DNA of 64,000 nt from Blastobasis lacticolella (GCA_905147135.1 LR990041.1:14569907-14633906); one strand, 5' to 3'; shown: positions 1-11,825, counted from the first letter of the stretch. Notes: generated from the letters alone by a model not told the origin. Translations and numbers: made by a program.

Positions 1-150
1 TTTCCTCCATTTCGCCCGGTCTTGGGCATCCTCGTGTCGTAAGCCATTGGCCCTCGCATCAAACTCGGCGATGTTAATCCATCGCTTTGTGGGCCTTCCG
101 CGGGAAGCCTCTTTCCTGATACCGGAAGGTTTCCCACGTACCCCTGGGGC
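1..150 (-). mobile_element. RTE-type LINE 3' fragment, cut by window edge
   Basis: Read on the minus strand this resembles the last part of an RTE-clade polyprotein: the arginine/glycine-rich segment ([12 protein letters not shown]), then an alanine/lysine-rich tail. The same layout is clearer at 6186-6760 and 8796-9170. Only the 3' piece is present and it continues off the left edge. No intact frame remains. Confidence 0.55.
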
Positions 151-2647
151 TTATGCAACAACTATATTTTCAGTAAATTCTTATTATTTTATAAAGTATA
201 GCCAGAGATTGACCGCTGTTTTAGCAGGGCTCTAATTCTGCTGATTTACGAATGGCTCAATTGAATCTCAATAGGAAGATCGACAACTTATTGGTATTTT
301 GCTACTACTTAATTTAAGAGTAATGAGATTCCATTGAACTGCCATTGACTATTTCCTACACCTACTATCTACCCTACGCCTAGTCAAGTCGTTTCGGCCT
401 GTGTGCCGAAACCAGGCCGGCCGGACTTACCCGAACCTACTCTACCCCTACCTACATCTACCCTTTTTTTATACCTACAAACCTTGTCCTGACAATTAGA
501 AACTCAACAAAAGTCAAGTCAAGTCGTTATTGTAGTTTTAGCGAGACCAAAGAACAGCAATTGATTTTTATGTAGGTAGGTAGATATAATGAGGCAAACA
601 TACAAGCGGGACTCCGAAGATGGAACATGGTCTAGAAATAGCTGTCCGCCAGCGTCGTGTTCCCCGGTGGCGATAATGGACCGGTAGGGAACATAGACGT
701 GGTGAAAATAAGACCACCTCAGGAAGGCAAGGCAAACCCTTTCCAGCACATTGTCAGCCCTACATAATACTAAATTGCTCCTCTCGACAAATCACAGTAC
801 AATTTTTTCTATGTTATACGACAGACAAAGAGGCAAGCCTGCCACCTGATGGAAAGTGGACATCAGCAACACCAGAGGAGTTACCAATGCATTTCCCACC
901 ACTGAAGAGACCTCTAATATACCTCTTGAACGATTCTATGTCATAGTCCAAAAAAACACTGGTTGGAAGCTCATTTCAAATGCGAATCGTACGAGCGAGA
1001 AACGGCCTTTCGAACCTTCGCGTGGTGATCAACAGAGTTATTATCCTCTAACTCCTGATTGTCACGGAGTTCCTTATCAGCTCAGCATCATGAGATGGTG
1101 ACTCTAAAGCATACACCTGAGTATTTTATCATGTTTGTTATAGTTTACTGAAAAAAATATACTCCATCCATGTTTTTGGTTACTGTTTATCGGAATTAAT
1201 GCATGTGTTTTCTACGCAATTCGGCATTCTTAGTTTGTAAAGTAACGACCATTCGTATACATGGCCAAAACGTCACTGAGACGACGTTGCGACGTTGGTG
1301 CTCCATTGCAGTTTTAGCTCCAATGAAGTGGTGTCATTGCCTTTGTACAATGAACCGGTCCATCCGGATCCGGAACAATTTGTTGACATTGTCCTCTGCC
1401 GACCATTTTATCATATTACTATGTACCTACACATATTATCTATATATATTGTAGCTTATAGTGTGTAAATTAGTATGTAGGTAGGTGTAAATTTTTTAGC
1501 TTATAATATAGTAGTAAATTATTTTACTACTATTTTTGTTGCTTGTCTGACTCATGTTTATTTTTTTCTCATCTAGACAAGGGTTGCCTTTAAGATATCG
1601 CTTGTAGCGGTAAGGCCGCCTTTGCCCATAATGTTTGAAGAGACCTGTTAAATTTTCATTTTTGTAATTTTGTGTGTAATAAAGAGTATATCTATCTATC
1701 TATCTAATCGTTATGACATAACGACCAAATCGATAAGTTTGCGATCGCTATGAATGTCGAGACTGCAGCCCCAGCTGAGCAACATGAGATGATGACACAC
1801 AAGAGCAAGCACCTGAGTAAGTTATAAAAACTTATGAAACACATAGGTAGGTAAGTTTCGAGTGGTTTACAGATTGTCCTGATGCCAATGTGGGTAACTA
1901 ATGCACAAAGCACAGGTCTACGGCACGGAAGGGTTTGTGCATGTAAAAGCGTATAACAGCGACTTCGTTCGTGTAAAATTCTATTATTCCTGTGAGAACT
2001 AAGTACCTAGATACCTACTGACTTACTACATGGACAATTACTGACTTCAACACTGCCAAATTTCATCAAAATCCATTCAGAAGTTTTTGCTTGAAGGCTT
2101 ATGGCGCGAGAACTTACCTTGAATTTTGGGATAATTTATATTCTGCATATTATTCTAGTATGCCACAGCACTGACAAATTTTTTCAAAACCGGTTCAGTG
2201 GTTGTTGCGTGGAGAAGTTAACATTAAAATATCCATCCATTGTTATGTTTATATATTTTTTTGTATTTTCTGTCTGTTTAATGTTGTGGTAATTATCTAT
2301 TTGGCGATAAGTAAACGACGTAGCTGTCTATCTATCATCCTTACAAATTTTCGCCTTTAGAATACTGGTAGAGTAGAACAATCAGTAGTTTCTGCGTGAA
2401 GGAATAAGCGCGTAAAATTCGGTTATAGCATGATCCCGTGGGATAAATTGTAGCCTATGTGTAAATTTAGGTTTTAAATTATCTCCGTGCCTAATCCAAA
2501 TTCATGGAGCATGGATAGCTTTTGCCCACACGACTTCCGCCCCGTAAAATTCTGAAAACTTAAAACCATTGTCAGCTGAAAGAAATGAAAAAATGCTTGT
2601 GATATTTTTGTTTTAGCTCGAAAGTAAGTATACACACATAATAATTA
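151..2647. other. AT-rich intergenic stretch
   Basis: No gene is recognised. About 780-1110 looks like a decayed LINE 3' end; its CACCTGATGGAAAG wording recurs near 13880 and 43085. A short TATC microsatellite lies at about 1686-1706. Around 2050-2230 are two copies of a phrase (AAATTTCATCAAAATCC-like, then CAGAAG or CAGTGG) typical of non-autonomous repeats in Lepidoptera. The short open frames here show no domain and no coding bias. Confidence 0.5.
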
Positions 2648-3010
2648 ATCATCTTGGCGTCAATATTCCGGTTGGGCTCTTGCGCGATCCGTCTTGAGTG
2701 AAGACTCCTGACCATAATCTAGGATTCACCAGATCAGGTAATTACAGTAGAGCAATTGTCCTCCGACCTCTGTGGGAAATTGACCAGATTGGGTCATAGT
2801 TAGGTACAGACCTACACATTTGGTGGCCTGAATAGGCTTTATCACGATGTTTTCACTCACCGTAAGACCATTGTTTAGTGTTTATCTAATGTACATTCTT
2901 ACATACCTAACTCAGAAAAAGTTATTGGCAGGTAAGTACATGGCAGCACTGGGGTTCGAACTCAATACTTCTAGCTTACGAACCCGACCCACTAACCACT
3001 AGGCCATCAA
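2648..3010 (-). repeat. tRNA-derived SINE, family A, copy 1
   Basis: On the minus strand the element begins with a tRNA-like head. The A box (TGGCCTAGTGGTTAGTG) is complementary to about 2990-3006 and the B box (GAGTTCGAACCCC) to 2951-2963. A body of about 250 bases follows, ending in AACCGGAATATTGACGCCAAG and a GAT tail. The same body recurs at 3064, 4741, 18016, 36033, 36249 and 44780. The tail matches the 3' ends of the RTE copies at 6186 and 8796. Confidence 0.8.
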
Positions 3011-3063
3011 TCAATACTTATGTCTACGTACGTCGAAATATGTACATAAAATTAATAAAAAAA

Positions 3064-3831
3064 ATCATCTTGGCGTTAATGTCCCGGTTGTGCTCTCGCG
3101 CACGAGGGCCGGGGTCTGCCTTGACCATGATCCAGGAATTGGCAGATCAGATAATTACAGTGGAGCGACTACCATCTGACCTCCGTGACCCTGCTATCAG
3201 AGGAACCTGACCAGATTAGATAATGTATACACATTCAGTCGCCTGAATGTGTAGGTTTCATCACGATGATTTCCCTCGCCGTAAAGCGCGCTCCACACGT
3301 GGACAGTTCCGCGGGAACACGAGAATGTAGAGGTAGTATTCGTGTAGTCCCGTGCATATTTGGCATGTCTCGCCTATTTCATAGACTAAGTAGAGATAAT
3401 TTGTTGTCGTCTCAATTCGATCGATTTTATATTTATATTCCTAGCGCTTTTTCCCGTAACAGGTTCGGGGTACACTTGACCATGATCCAGGATATTAGTA
3501 GATCAAGTAATTACAGTAGAGCAGCTGCCATCACCTCTGTGTCCCTGTTTACAGTAGATTACCGAGATTACACTGATGAATCGATAACATGTCGCGCGTT
3601 TTGACACCACCACATCCCTAATAGGCGAGAATGTAGAGACTCGACCAAAGTCCCGGCAAAAGTTTCGCCGGAAGTTTCGGCGAACATGTGGAGCACGCTT
3701 AAGAGCATCGGTTAGTATTCAACGTACGTAACTCAGAAAATAGTCATTGGTTCATGGCCGCAGCCTTCGATCTAGCCAGGATTCGAACCCGGTACATCTC
3801 GCTTACGAGTCGGACACTCGGTCACCGACGT
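3064..3831 (-). repeat. tRNA-derived SINE, family A, copy 2, split by a MITE
   Basis: Same family and orientation as the copy at 2648. The tail starts at 3064 (ATCATCTTGGCG on the plus strand). The head has a B box complementary to about 3778-3792 (GGTTCGAATCC) and an A box near 3815-3829. A 415-bp MITE at 3285-3699 divides it. Removing the MITE and one TAA rejoins the family sequence CCGTAAGAGCATCGG exactly, which fixes the insertion point. Confidence 0.85.
3285..3699. mobile_element. PIF/Harbinger-like MITE, copy 1 (415 bp)
   Basis: Ends are inverted: AGCGCGCTCCACACGTGG on the left and CCACATGTTC... read back as AGCGTGCTCCACATG from the right. It is flanked by TAA at 3282-3284 and 3700-3702, a 3-bp target duplication of the TWA type used by PIF/Harbinger elements. 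A second copy of exactly the same length lies at 21797-22211. No transposase is encoded. The class is inferred from TSD and TIR only. Confidence 0.8.
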
Positions 3832-4740
3832 TCCTAAGACCATTCAAGTAGGTACCTACCTACTTTAAAAGGTCTTATTGTGTAACCTACCTACACACAA
3901 TAATTGTAACCCTGGTCTCCTGTACTTAGGCTTCTGCGACACAAGATAATATCTTCGTGCAGAGCCTACCGAAAAAGTGTACTCAATTTATGTATTTTGT
4001 GGAAATAAATATTTTATCCTTTTTTGTACTTTTTTTATATCAACACAACCGCCTATCTTCAGGCTCGAGGTAGGTTGACACCGTCAGATGAAATTTCGGA
4101 GAATGACAATATCTTGATAAACGTTATGGGAAGGTCTAGGTCCGCGTCGGGCATGGAATTTTGCTAAGTATTGAAGCCGATAGATAGTGGGTGATAGATA
4201 AGATTAAAGTTTTGCCCCGACCGGCCATTGCCGTCAGTGTACCGAGTGCCTCGTCGATGTCGTCGTGTGTGCGATATGTGACAATGCCAGTGCATACGTG
4301 TGTTTAAAATGAAAAGCTGTGGCCACGTCATATACGGATGCACGGAGAGTTTGTGCGAATTTGTGCGAGCAACATGTCGGAAAATATTTTGCTGCTTTCG
4401 CGTAAGTTCGAACACAGTTTGGCAACATGAGTAAAGATTTCGTTTATTTGTGTACTTAGGTTGGTTTGGGATATACATGGTGCAGTTACTTACAAGTAAT
4501 GTAAGTAGACCCATAACGGGGTGGCCAGAAGTACATATACATCTACTCCTTTTGCTTAGATAGGTATATCAGCCATTAAAGCGTAATAGGGCGCAAGCCT
4601 ATCGCCGTAAGCCTAGAGCCATAAAAGGGTCATTAATTCATCGTAAGCGTGTCGTGGCGTAAAGGCTAGTTCAAACCACACTGCCGCTATGTACAATGAC
4701 TGTTCCTGAGTAACATTAGTTGAGCACTACCCGCATCAAG
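3832..4740. other. Stretch with nothing recognised
   Basis: AT-rich sequence with scattered TAGGTACCTA-type words. The 116-codon frame on the minus strand (4164-4514) has no recognisable domain and no codon bias, and it is not called as a gene. Confidence 0.45.
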
Positions 4741-4963
4741 AGCATCTTAAGGTGAGGGAAACAGCCTCTCGAGGAAACCTGCACATTCGGGCGACTGAAT
4801 GTGTAACAATGATCCAATTTAGTCAGGTTCCCGTGCTAACAGGATCACTGCGGTCTAATGGCAGTCGTAGTTATCTTGTTTGCCAAATCTCGGATCATGG
4901 TCGGGGCAGACTCCAAGCCCTCGCGCGCGAGCTTACAACCGAAATATTGACGCCACGATGATT
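4741..4963 (+). repeat. SINE family A, copy 3 (5' truncated)
   Basis: Plus-strand copy lacking the tRNA head. It starts within the body (AAGGTGAGGGAAAC) and ends with the family tail TATTGACGCCACGATGATT. It is truncated at the 5' side, as expected for target-primed reverse transcription. Confidence 0.75.
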
Positions 4964-4984
4964 AAGTTTTATTTACCTATTGAT

Positions 4985-5165
4985 TGATTCATCGTAGACC
5001 CATTGGGCGGCTCCTAACGCCACTCACGTGGCTTATTCGATAGCGACCGGGACCGACGATTTAATATACCGTGCCCTCCGAAGTACGAGAACCGCGTAAT
5101 GTCCCGAGCGGGATTCCAACCTGGGTCGCCCGAAGCGGACGCTCACGCCACTCGGCCACTTAGGT
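4985..5165 (-). repeat. tRNA-derived SINE, family C
   Basis: On the minus strand it opens with GTGGCCGAGTGGCGTGAGCG, a good pol III A box like those of tRNA-Ser/Leu. A B box GGTTGGAATCC follows about 30 bases later. The body (GACATTACGCGGTTCTCGTA...) is unlike families A and B. One copy is seen. It could be a tRNA pseudogene, but the non-tRNA body favours a SINE. Confidence 0.6.
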
Positions 5166-5525
5166 ACATAAAACTTTGATACCTAATATCGAGTAAACTT
5201 CCTAAAAGATGACTGTTATAAAACCAAATAAGTAAGTAGGTACCTAGATGGGAAGGTAATAGGATATTCAGAATTTAATTTACTTAGGAAATATGCGTTT
5301 TCTTTCATTACCTATTGTTCGTTCCATTCCTTTCCTGCAAGCGCATTCGTAATTCATGTAATGATTTTCATTGTATTATTAGATACTCAATACTAACTAG
5401 TATTGCACTCGTACCTACTTTGATATCATAGTCCGGGAGAGTTTAGCAGGGGAGACAATACCACGTAAGTAAGTTGTTATATCGTATTAAACGTTGTTGC
5501 TCTTCAAGGTTGTCACGCGCACTCC
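5166..5525. other. Stretch with nothing recognised
   Basis: AT-rich sequence between a SINE and an RTE fragment. No frame, repeat or signal is supported. Confidence 0.4.
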
Positions 5526-5960
5526 CGTTCATTCTCGTCATCATCAGTCTATACTAATCCACTGCTGGACGGCCTCCCCCATTGAGCGTCAATGCACCCT
5601 GTCATCAGCCTGCCGCATCCAGAAATTCCAGCATCCACCTGCAGCAAATCCTCACTCCAACTGGCCGGAGGGCGTCCCACACTACGCTTGCCGAGTCGCG
5701 GTCTCCACTCAAGAACTCGTTTATCTCAGCGGTTCTCAGTTCTTCGGCAGATATGGCCAGCCCACTGCTATTTCAGTAACTTTGGTTCTCTGTGGGATTA
5801 ATTCGTTGCGAATTTCATCCTTCATAGAGACTTCGAGCATAGCATGTTCCATAGCACGCTGAGCGACCTTGAACTGGTGCATAAGCCGTACCTTCCGTTC
5901 CACGTCTCGGCACTGTACAGGTACCTGTCATTACTTGCGATTTTTAGTACGCGTTGGTTG
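5526..5960 (-). pseudogene. RTE-type LINE fragment (second RTE family), decayed
   Basis: Minus-strand translation gives pieces such as A-Q-R-A-M-E-x-A-M-L-E-V-S, then D-E-I-R-N-E and R-T-K-V-T-E-I-A, then a stop. This is the C-terminal segment after the reverse transcriptase in many lepidopteran RTE elements. The CATCATCAG at the low-coordinate end is the complement of the GAT-repeat tail. Further pieces of the same family are at 20078, 28812 and 34965. Several stops show it is dead. Confidence 0.65.
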
Positions 5961-6185
5961 AAAACTTTTGCGGTACCTATGGGTGGCTCGACGAAGTTTT
6001 CCAAATGCCCCCTATCCCAGCTGAATTAGTTAGACCCGGTTGTGCTCAAACGCGAGCACAAGCGAACAAGAAAAAGAAAGTTTGTCAGCACGGATGTATG
6101 AATGAATAGAAGTTTGTTACTCTTGCTCTTTTTACTGCTCCCGCAGGAGCACGGCGTAAATAATCGCATTCGCGGGCAAAAGCAT

Positions 6186-6760
6186 CATCATAATCTCGGC
6201 GTTAAGTCCCGGTTGCGCTCCCGGGGTGGCACGTGAGGGCCCGGGGTCCACCTTCCTACTCTTCCTGGGCCACTTCGCTCGGTCTTCAGCATCCTTGGTT
6301 GTGAGCTTGTTGGCACGCATGTCATTCTTGACGACGTCAAGCCATCGCTTCTTGGGCCGATTACCCTTCCCGTGCCTGGCCATGGCCAGACATTTGTTCC
6401 GAACGTATTTTGCCGGTCTGCGCAAAACGTGGCCATACCATCGAAGGCGGCACACTTGTAACTTATCTTTCGAACGCGATCCTTCCGTGAGACTTCACAC
6501 ACCCACCGCAACGCCTTCATTTCCGTGACGCGCAACTCCTGCTTGTGTTGCTCTAGTAGAGGCCAAGTCTCGCTGCCGTATAGGAGAGCAGGTCTAATGA
6601 TGGTCTTATAGACTTGTCTCTTCAGCTTTATCGGCATTTTAGAGTCGCAAATGATACCTGTCACCTCACGCCATTTGGCCTAAGCTGCGGATATTTGGGC
6701 TTTGACGTCGCTGTCGATGTCCCCGGTTGCGCTAAGTACAGATCCCACGTAATTCGCGGG
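6186..6760 (-). pseudogene. RTE-type LINE 3' end, broken
   Basis: Two overlapping minus-strand frames carry successive parts of an RTE polyprotein. One (about 6460-6664) has K-R-Q-V-Y-K-T-I-I-R-P-A-L-L-Y-G-S-E-T-W, the end of the reverse transcriptase region. The other (6132-6455) has C-R-L-R-W-Y-G-H-V-L-R-R and then R-P-K-K-R-W-L-D-V-V. The frame change near 6455 is a shift. The 3' tail (GACTTAACGCCGAGATTATG on the minus strand) matches family A SINE tails. Upstream RT and endonuclease are missing. Confidence 0.8.
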
Positions 6761-8090
6761 AAAAACCAATTTTTTATATAGGTACACAATTTTTATATCA
6801 TATAAAAGGTACTACTGAAGGGCCAACAATTCCATTCAATTTGAGTTTGAAAATAATAAAGAAAATCCATACAACCAATACTGACATAATATCATTACGC
6901 ACAATGGTAGGTGCCCGGAATTGCCTCATATATTGGTATCCATTTTTACCCCGTATACCTATACAAATTTTAATCAAAATTGTACCTATAGGTACATTTT
7001 TTTATTTGACATGATCATTTTATCAGACCATTAAACTGTTCATAATACTATGCTTTATCTTTATAAAGTCGATTCTCTGCACAGAGCAAAACAAAGAAAA
7101 GTCATGATGATAGCTAACTTTCCAATCTTTTTGATTCACTGTAGTTGAAATCGGTCTGAAAATAGAAAACATTTCAAGGATTTTTAATAAAAATCTCTGT
7201 AAAATCGAAATTTCCGTACAAAATACCTGATACAAACTGTCATGCTATCATGAGGTACGCAATCAATCCACTCTAAGAGCGATATATGCCAATTATATTT
7301 GTCGAAATAATAGAATAATAAATCCACAGAATAATAAATCTTGGCATATCTATGATGTAGGTAGGTACATTATAGACATATTTAGATTCAATTGCCTATT
7401 GTATCAAAAAGCATTATCGCATTATCTAATAAAACAAAAAGTTGCGTGTGGTTTAGCTACGTCATGCTGAGATAAAATTCCTTGCCTGTCCGAGCATTTT
7501 CTTTGCGTACCTTTACGAGCATTAGGTATCTAAGTATGTTGTCAATATCCAATTAAACGCTAAAAATGTTCTGTTTATAATGTTTGCTTTCAAAGATATG
7601 TAGGTACCTACCTATAATTTGTTCATTATCACTATAAGACATTAAATGGCTAAGATTAGTAGGTGGTTAATTATATCCTAAATGCTGGGTTTGGCATGAG
7701 CACATTTTATGATATGTTTGTAACGCTTGAATTTCATTGATAAATCATGACTAAACCCGTGTGAAAGGCAGTTAAAAACTGAATAAAAAACAGTTTTGAC
7801 CTACCTACTATAGGGTAGGTACGTAAGTAGTAATAGTAGTACTTTTTCTAATCCATGACATGTTAGGACGTAGAATTAGTTCCAATGTATTTTTTGAGAA
7901 AATTTTAAGAACATTCAGTCATTTATTTGTGACACAGGTAGGTTTACAGTTTCATCAATATTATTACACTTTTTACAATCAATAATCCGATATATACAAA
8001 TTAGTTTCAATAGCTTTATTATTCTTAAAAATGTATACTACAATACCTATCTGCATAGAAAAAAAGTTTGACCATTTTTGTCTATCCTGA
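6761..8090. other. AT-rich stretch with nothing recognised
   Basis: Strongly AT-rich, with several GTAGGTACCTAC-like palindromic words (near 7602 and 7805). No frame or repeat is supported. Confidence 0.45.
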
Positions 8091-8279
8091 AAAGTAGAGG
8101 TTCTGGGCAGACGCCCCTATGGCTCGAAGCCCGCGATATAAAATACAATTGTTTGGCTGCGGTATTCTATAAGGTGGAGGTTCCCCAGTCGGGCAGCTCC
8201 AATTCGAACGAAATATCCCGCTATGCCCCACCTCTCTTAAGGTGTATAAAATAGCCCCTACTTTGCAAAGCTTCCGACA

Positions 8280-8543
8280 GAATGGGACGACTTAAAGTCG
8301 CAGCTGATGCAACTACAGTTCCAAAACCTGAGGATGAGGGTAGGGTACAGTAGGCACAGTCGATTTGTGTTCAAAGAAATGAAACAACGATTGCAAAATC
8401 GAAAAGCCTTGAATTACCACGAAGATAGTGAGGATGTCATATGGTTCTTTCTCACGAGTCGGTCCGTCGCCGCATTCAACGAATGCAACGGGGCGGTGAG
8501 TCCGGTGAAGGCCCGCGCGAATCGCGGCCGTGTAGCTAAATAG
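8280..8543 (+). other. Unrecognised open frame, possible old gene fragment
   Basis: From 8280 an open frame reads E-W-D-D-L-K-S-Q-L-M-Q-L-Q, then a basic and glutamine-rich stretch, ending at TAG near 8543 (about 87 codons). It is unusually hydrophilic and well composed for this AT-rich area. I do not recognise the family. It may be a decayed gag-like or host exon. No clear splice sites or neighbours support expression. Confidence 0.2.
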
Positions 8544-8795
8544 TTGAAAACTACGAGGTTATCGCTGTGGACCGACAGATGAAGGTAACTTTTGCAATGT
8601 AGGTAACTACGTACCTACTGGTGAAATAGGCGAAAAAATTAACGCGGACATTATGAAACGCCTAATGAAAAATCGGTACCTACACGAAGAAATTAAATAT
8701 TAAATTTGCTTTGACACACACGCCAACTAGCCCCAAAGTAAGCAACGCTTGTGTTATGGGTGTTAGATAATTAATAAACTACGTATATATTTCAT

Positions 8796-9170
8796 CATCA
8801 TCCTGGCGTCAAATCCCGGTTGCACTCTCGCGCAACACGCGGGGGCCCGGAGTCCGCCTTCCTGCTTTTCTTAGTCCACTTGGCTCGGTCTTTGGCATCC
8901 TTTGTGGTGAGTCTGTTGGTACGCATGTCACTTTTAAAGACGTCCAGCCATTGCTTCTTGGGCCGGCCTCTCCTTTTCGTACCTAGCGGGGGAGGCATGG
9001 CCAGACATCTGTTCCCCACATAATTTGCCAGTCTGCGCAAGACGTAGCCGCACCATCGAAGGCGGCATTCTTGTAGCTTGTCTGCGATTTCTCGGACATG
9101 AAGGCTACCGCGGATGTGGGCGTTCCGCACGCGATCTGTGCGGGAAACCCCACACATCCACCGCAGCATC
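8796..9170 (-). pseudogene. RTE-type LINE 3' end, second copy
   Basis: The minus-strand frame at 8798-9169 reads L-R-W-M-C-G-V-S-R-T-D-R-V-R-N, then C-R-L-R-W-C-G-Y-V-L-R-R, then R-G-R-P-K-K-Q-W-L-D-V. It parallels the copy at 6186 but keeps one open frame of 123 codons. The tail ACGCCAGGATGATGATG on the minus strand is the RTE signature. At its 5' side it is joined to a SINE of family B at 9171. It is truncated, so not active. Confidence 0.8.
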
Positions 9171-9353
9171 TAATTATATACTTATTTTTTTTAAACACAT
9201 GGTACTTATTATATACACTACACCCAAACCCGTAACAAAAATTAAAGTTCTTCACTTCATTTTCTGCTCAGCCGTTAATCGAACCCGGGACCTCTGCGTG
9301 GCAGACCACCAACGGCATGCACATGTTAACCAATTATGCCACTCAGGTCGTTA
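9171..9353 (-). repeat. SINE family B, copy 4
   Basis: On the minus strand, a tRNA-like head (CCTGAGTGGCATAATTGG...; B box GGTTCGATTA) is followed by GCTGAGCAGAAAATG, then TTTTTGTTACGGGTTTGGGTGT. This matches the copies at 35231, 36741 and 40716. It directly abuts the RTE fragment at 9170. Confidence 0.7.
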
Positions 9354-9599
9354 AAGAAATCAAATATAAAAATTTGCGAAAATGTAAGAATGTGATGTGA
9401 AATTTCTGTGTGATGAAATGCTTTGTGAAAATAATCTTACAAATCTCTGTTCTCCACATTTCACCCGCTGCAGGAGGTCCTCGTGTCGCTAGAGCTGTTT
9501 TGACAAATGTTATCGAAGTCTTTTGAAAAATCGTCATAGGTTCATTGATTGCGTCGAACTCTATGAAATTGGTTTTTACAATAAAATGCCCAAATTTTT

Positions 9600-10370
9600 G
9601 GTTTTACAACCTGGGGGAGAAGAACAAATGTATGAGGAGCGAGCAAGAAATTGACATTTTGGGTCTTAAAAGCTGGAGTGAACAATTCATTGAGTGACCG
9701 CAACGAGGTAGGTGACTGATAAGAAAAGTATCTGAAAGTCATGAATGAGCGAACGAAGCGAACTCAAAATTTTTCCATTTTGAATCGTAAAAATTGGGGT
9801 GATTAATGAATGAATGAGCGAGCGGAGCGAGCTCCAAATTTCTGACATTTTGGGTCATAACGGCAAGGGGTGATCTTTACAAAAATAACGTAGGGAAATC
9901 AATGTATGAGCGACCGCAACGAGCTTGGCGCAAGGTAAGAAAAGTAACTGAAACCTATGAATGAGCGAGCGAAGCGAGCTCGAAACCTGTTATATTTTGG
10001 GTTTTAAAAGCTGGCGTGACCAATTAATGAAATTTTTTTGAAATTTTATTTTAAGTGCTGTGATGATGTGTGATGCTGATCGTAATAAAAGACAAAAGTA
10101 ATATATTTATTGAATGAGCAATCGGAGCGCGTTCGAAACTTTTAACATTATGGTTTTTAAAGCTGAGGTGATTGTTAAAATGAATATTTAAGCGACCGCA
10201 GCGAGCTCGGAATTTTAGGTTTTGAAAGATTGGTAAATAGTATGAAAAAAATGAAGTAAATGAATAAGCGAGAGACGCGAGAAACTTTTGTCATTTTTTG
10301 TTCTTAAATGCTGGAGTGTTTAATAAAAATAAACAAAATAATTGAGCGAGCGCAGCGAGCTCGGAATTTT
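9600..10370. repeat. Degenerate tandem repeat, GAGCGAGCGnAGCGAGCTC units
   Basis: About ten diverged units of roughly 60-100 bp each carry a core like GAGCGAGCGAAGCGAGCTC, then ATTTTGGGTTTTAAAAGCTGG and GTGA. Cores lie near 9631, 9685, 9744, 9815, 9906, 9963, 10113, 10192, 10265 and 10344. The core is conserved better than the linkers. No coding potential is seen. Confidence 0.75.
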
Positions 10371-10929
10371 TGGCCTTTTGGCTCATAAAACCGTGGGCGA
10401 TTGTGAGTCAGAGTCGGCGCCTGGTTGATCCAGTAATTGAGTGATGTTCGTAATTCACTGTAAAACTATAAATTTAAAACTTTAATTTGCGAAAAAGACA
10501 ATGATAATAATGTGGCATAAAAAACCTGGCCGACAGAATAACGTCGGGAAGCCCCCGACCAGTAACCTACCTACTCAATTATTTTCTAAACTATTATAAA
10601 ATAATTTTAATGAAACGAAGATCATCGCAATTATTAAACATTGATATCAGTCGGTAACTCTATTGGATCGCAGTTTTTATACCTCAGGAACAGACTCACG
10701 TCCCAGGGGGATGGAGGAAGCTAGAGGGTCAGGCTGTCTAACTTTGCCGGTTTCATTAAAATGACCATGTCGCTAACCTTTGCGTCAATGTTACAGCATA
10801 ATGAACATAATGATTATTTAATAAATCTGAATTTTGTCATAACTACGAGTATTAAACATTTATTTCATTAATCTAGATTAAATAAGAAAAACCTCCCTAA
10901 AGAGCATTGAACATTTACTATGGAGAAAA
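10371..10929. other. Stretch with nothing recognised
   Basis: No gene or named repeat seen. It lies between the degenerate tandem repeat and the large inverted-repeat element. Confidence 0.4.
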
Positions 10930-11369
10930 TCACCACCCACTAACAGTCATTTTGAAAAAATATCGATTTTGCGGCAACTCATAAAACTTATGCCAATCGA
11001 TAGGAAACTTTAAAATCTATCGATCACTTTATGTTCAAAAATGTCGAAAACGGTATATCTTGCGAGATATCGCAAGTCAAAGATGTACATTAAGTACCGA
11101 CACATGGGGAACAAACACACCCTACTAAGATTACTCATAGTCAAAAATCGGCTAAACTACAGAACCGATTTCGATTTTAAGAAGCTAGTAATAATTTCGG
11201 TTAAAAGACCTTTCAAATACAAAAAACTGCATTAAAATTGGTTCATCCGTTAGGAAGCTACAGATAGACGGATACACACGTTAAACTTACAACAAAAATT
11301 TAACTAAAATAAGTTTGTTTATGTGTTCACCAACATACAAAACACTTTATTTCATAATAATATACCGAC

Positions 11370-11600
11370 ACGGGATGCCACTTGGCTCTCGAGACTGTTC
11401 AATTAGTCTCCGGTCCCTAGCGGTAGACCTTGGTCAACCTCGCTTCGCCACATGCCGTTGGCATTTCGCATACTTAAGAAGTGGCGATCTGTGGCGGTGC
11501 TGAAGTTCGACTAGTCTTAAAGTACGAAACGGTCACCCACTCAGTTCCAGAACGTTATAAACGTTGCTTAACCTAGGTTATCGGTCTGGCAAGCTTCTTT
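11370..11600 (-). repeat. 5S rRNA-related SINE, copy 1
   Basis: On the minus strand, 11530-11584 reads CCGATAACC, then GTTAAGCAACGT, then GGAACTGAGTGGGTGACCG. This follows the order and spacing of the internal part of metazoan 5S rRNA (CCGATCACC, ATTAAGCAGCGT, TACTTGGATGGGTGACCG). A non-5S body follows, shared with a second copy at 37270-37490. I infer a SINE3-type (5S-headed) element. Confidence 0.55.
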
Positions 11601-11825
11601 ATTTTATGGAATAAGATAATTAAGTTGTGGAATATAGATACAGTTTACTTCATTTACTACATATTATACTTATGAAATCTCATTTATTCAAAGTGAACCT
11701 GAATGAGAATGGCAAATAATTAAATGGTATTGTCTTTAATTAGTCGGTCAGCGAGAAAAATCACCCAAAAAGTTATTTTGACAGCATATCATACACTGAC
11801 TAACAAGCAAATCGATAATCGATTC

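Noticed and set aside
3840..3900. Telomere-like TAGG/CCTA repeats
   Set aside because: The words are TAGGTACCTA palindromes scattered over the window, not TTAGG arrays.
4164..4514. 116-codon minus-strand frame
   Set aside because: No domain, no codon bias, no splice context; probably chance.
9600..10370. CRISPR-like array
   Set aside because: Units are diverged, unevenly spaced and in an animal genome; no cas genes.
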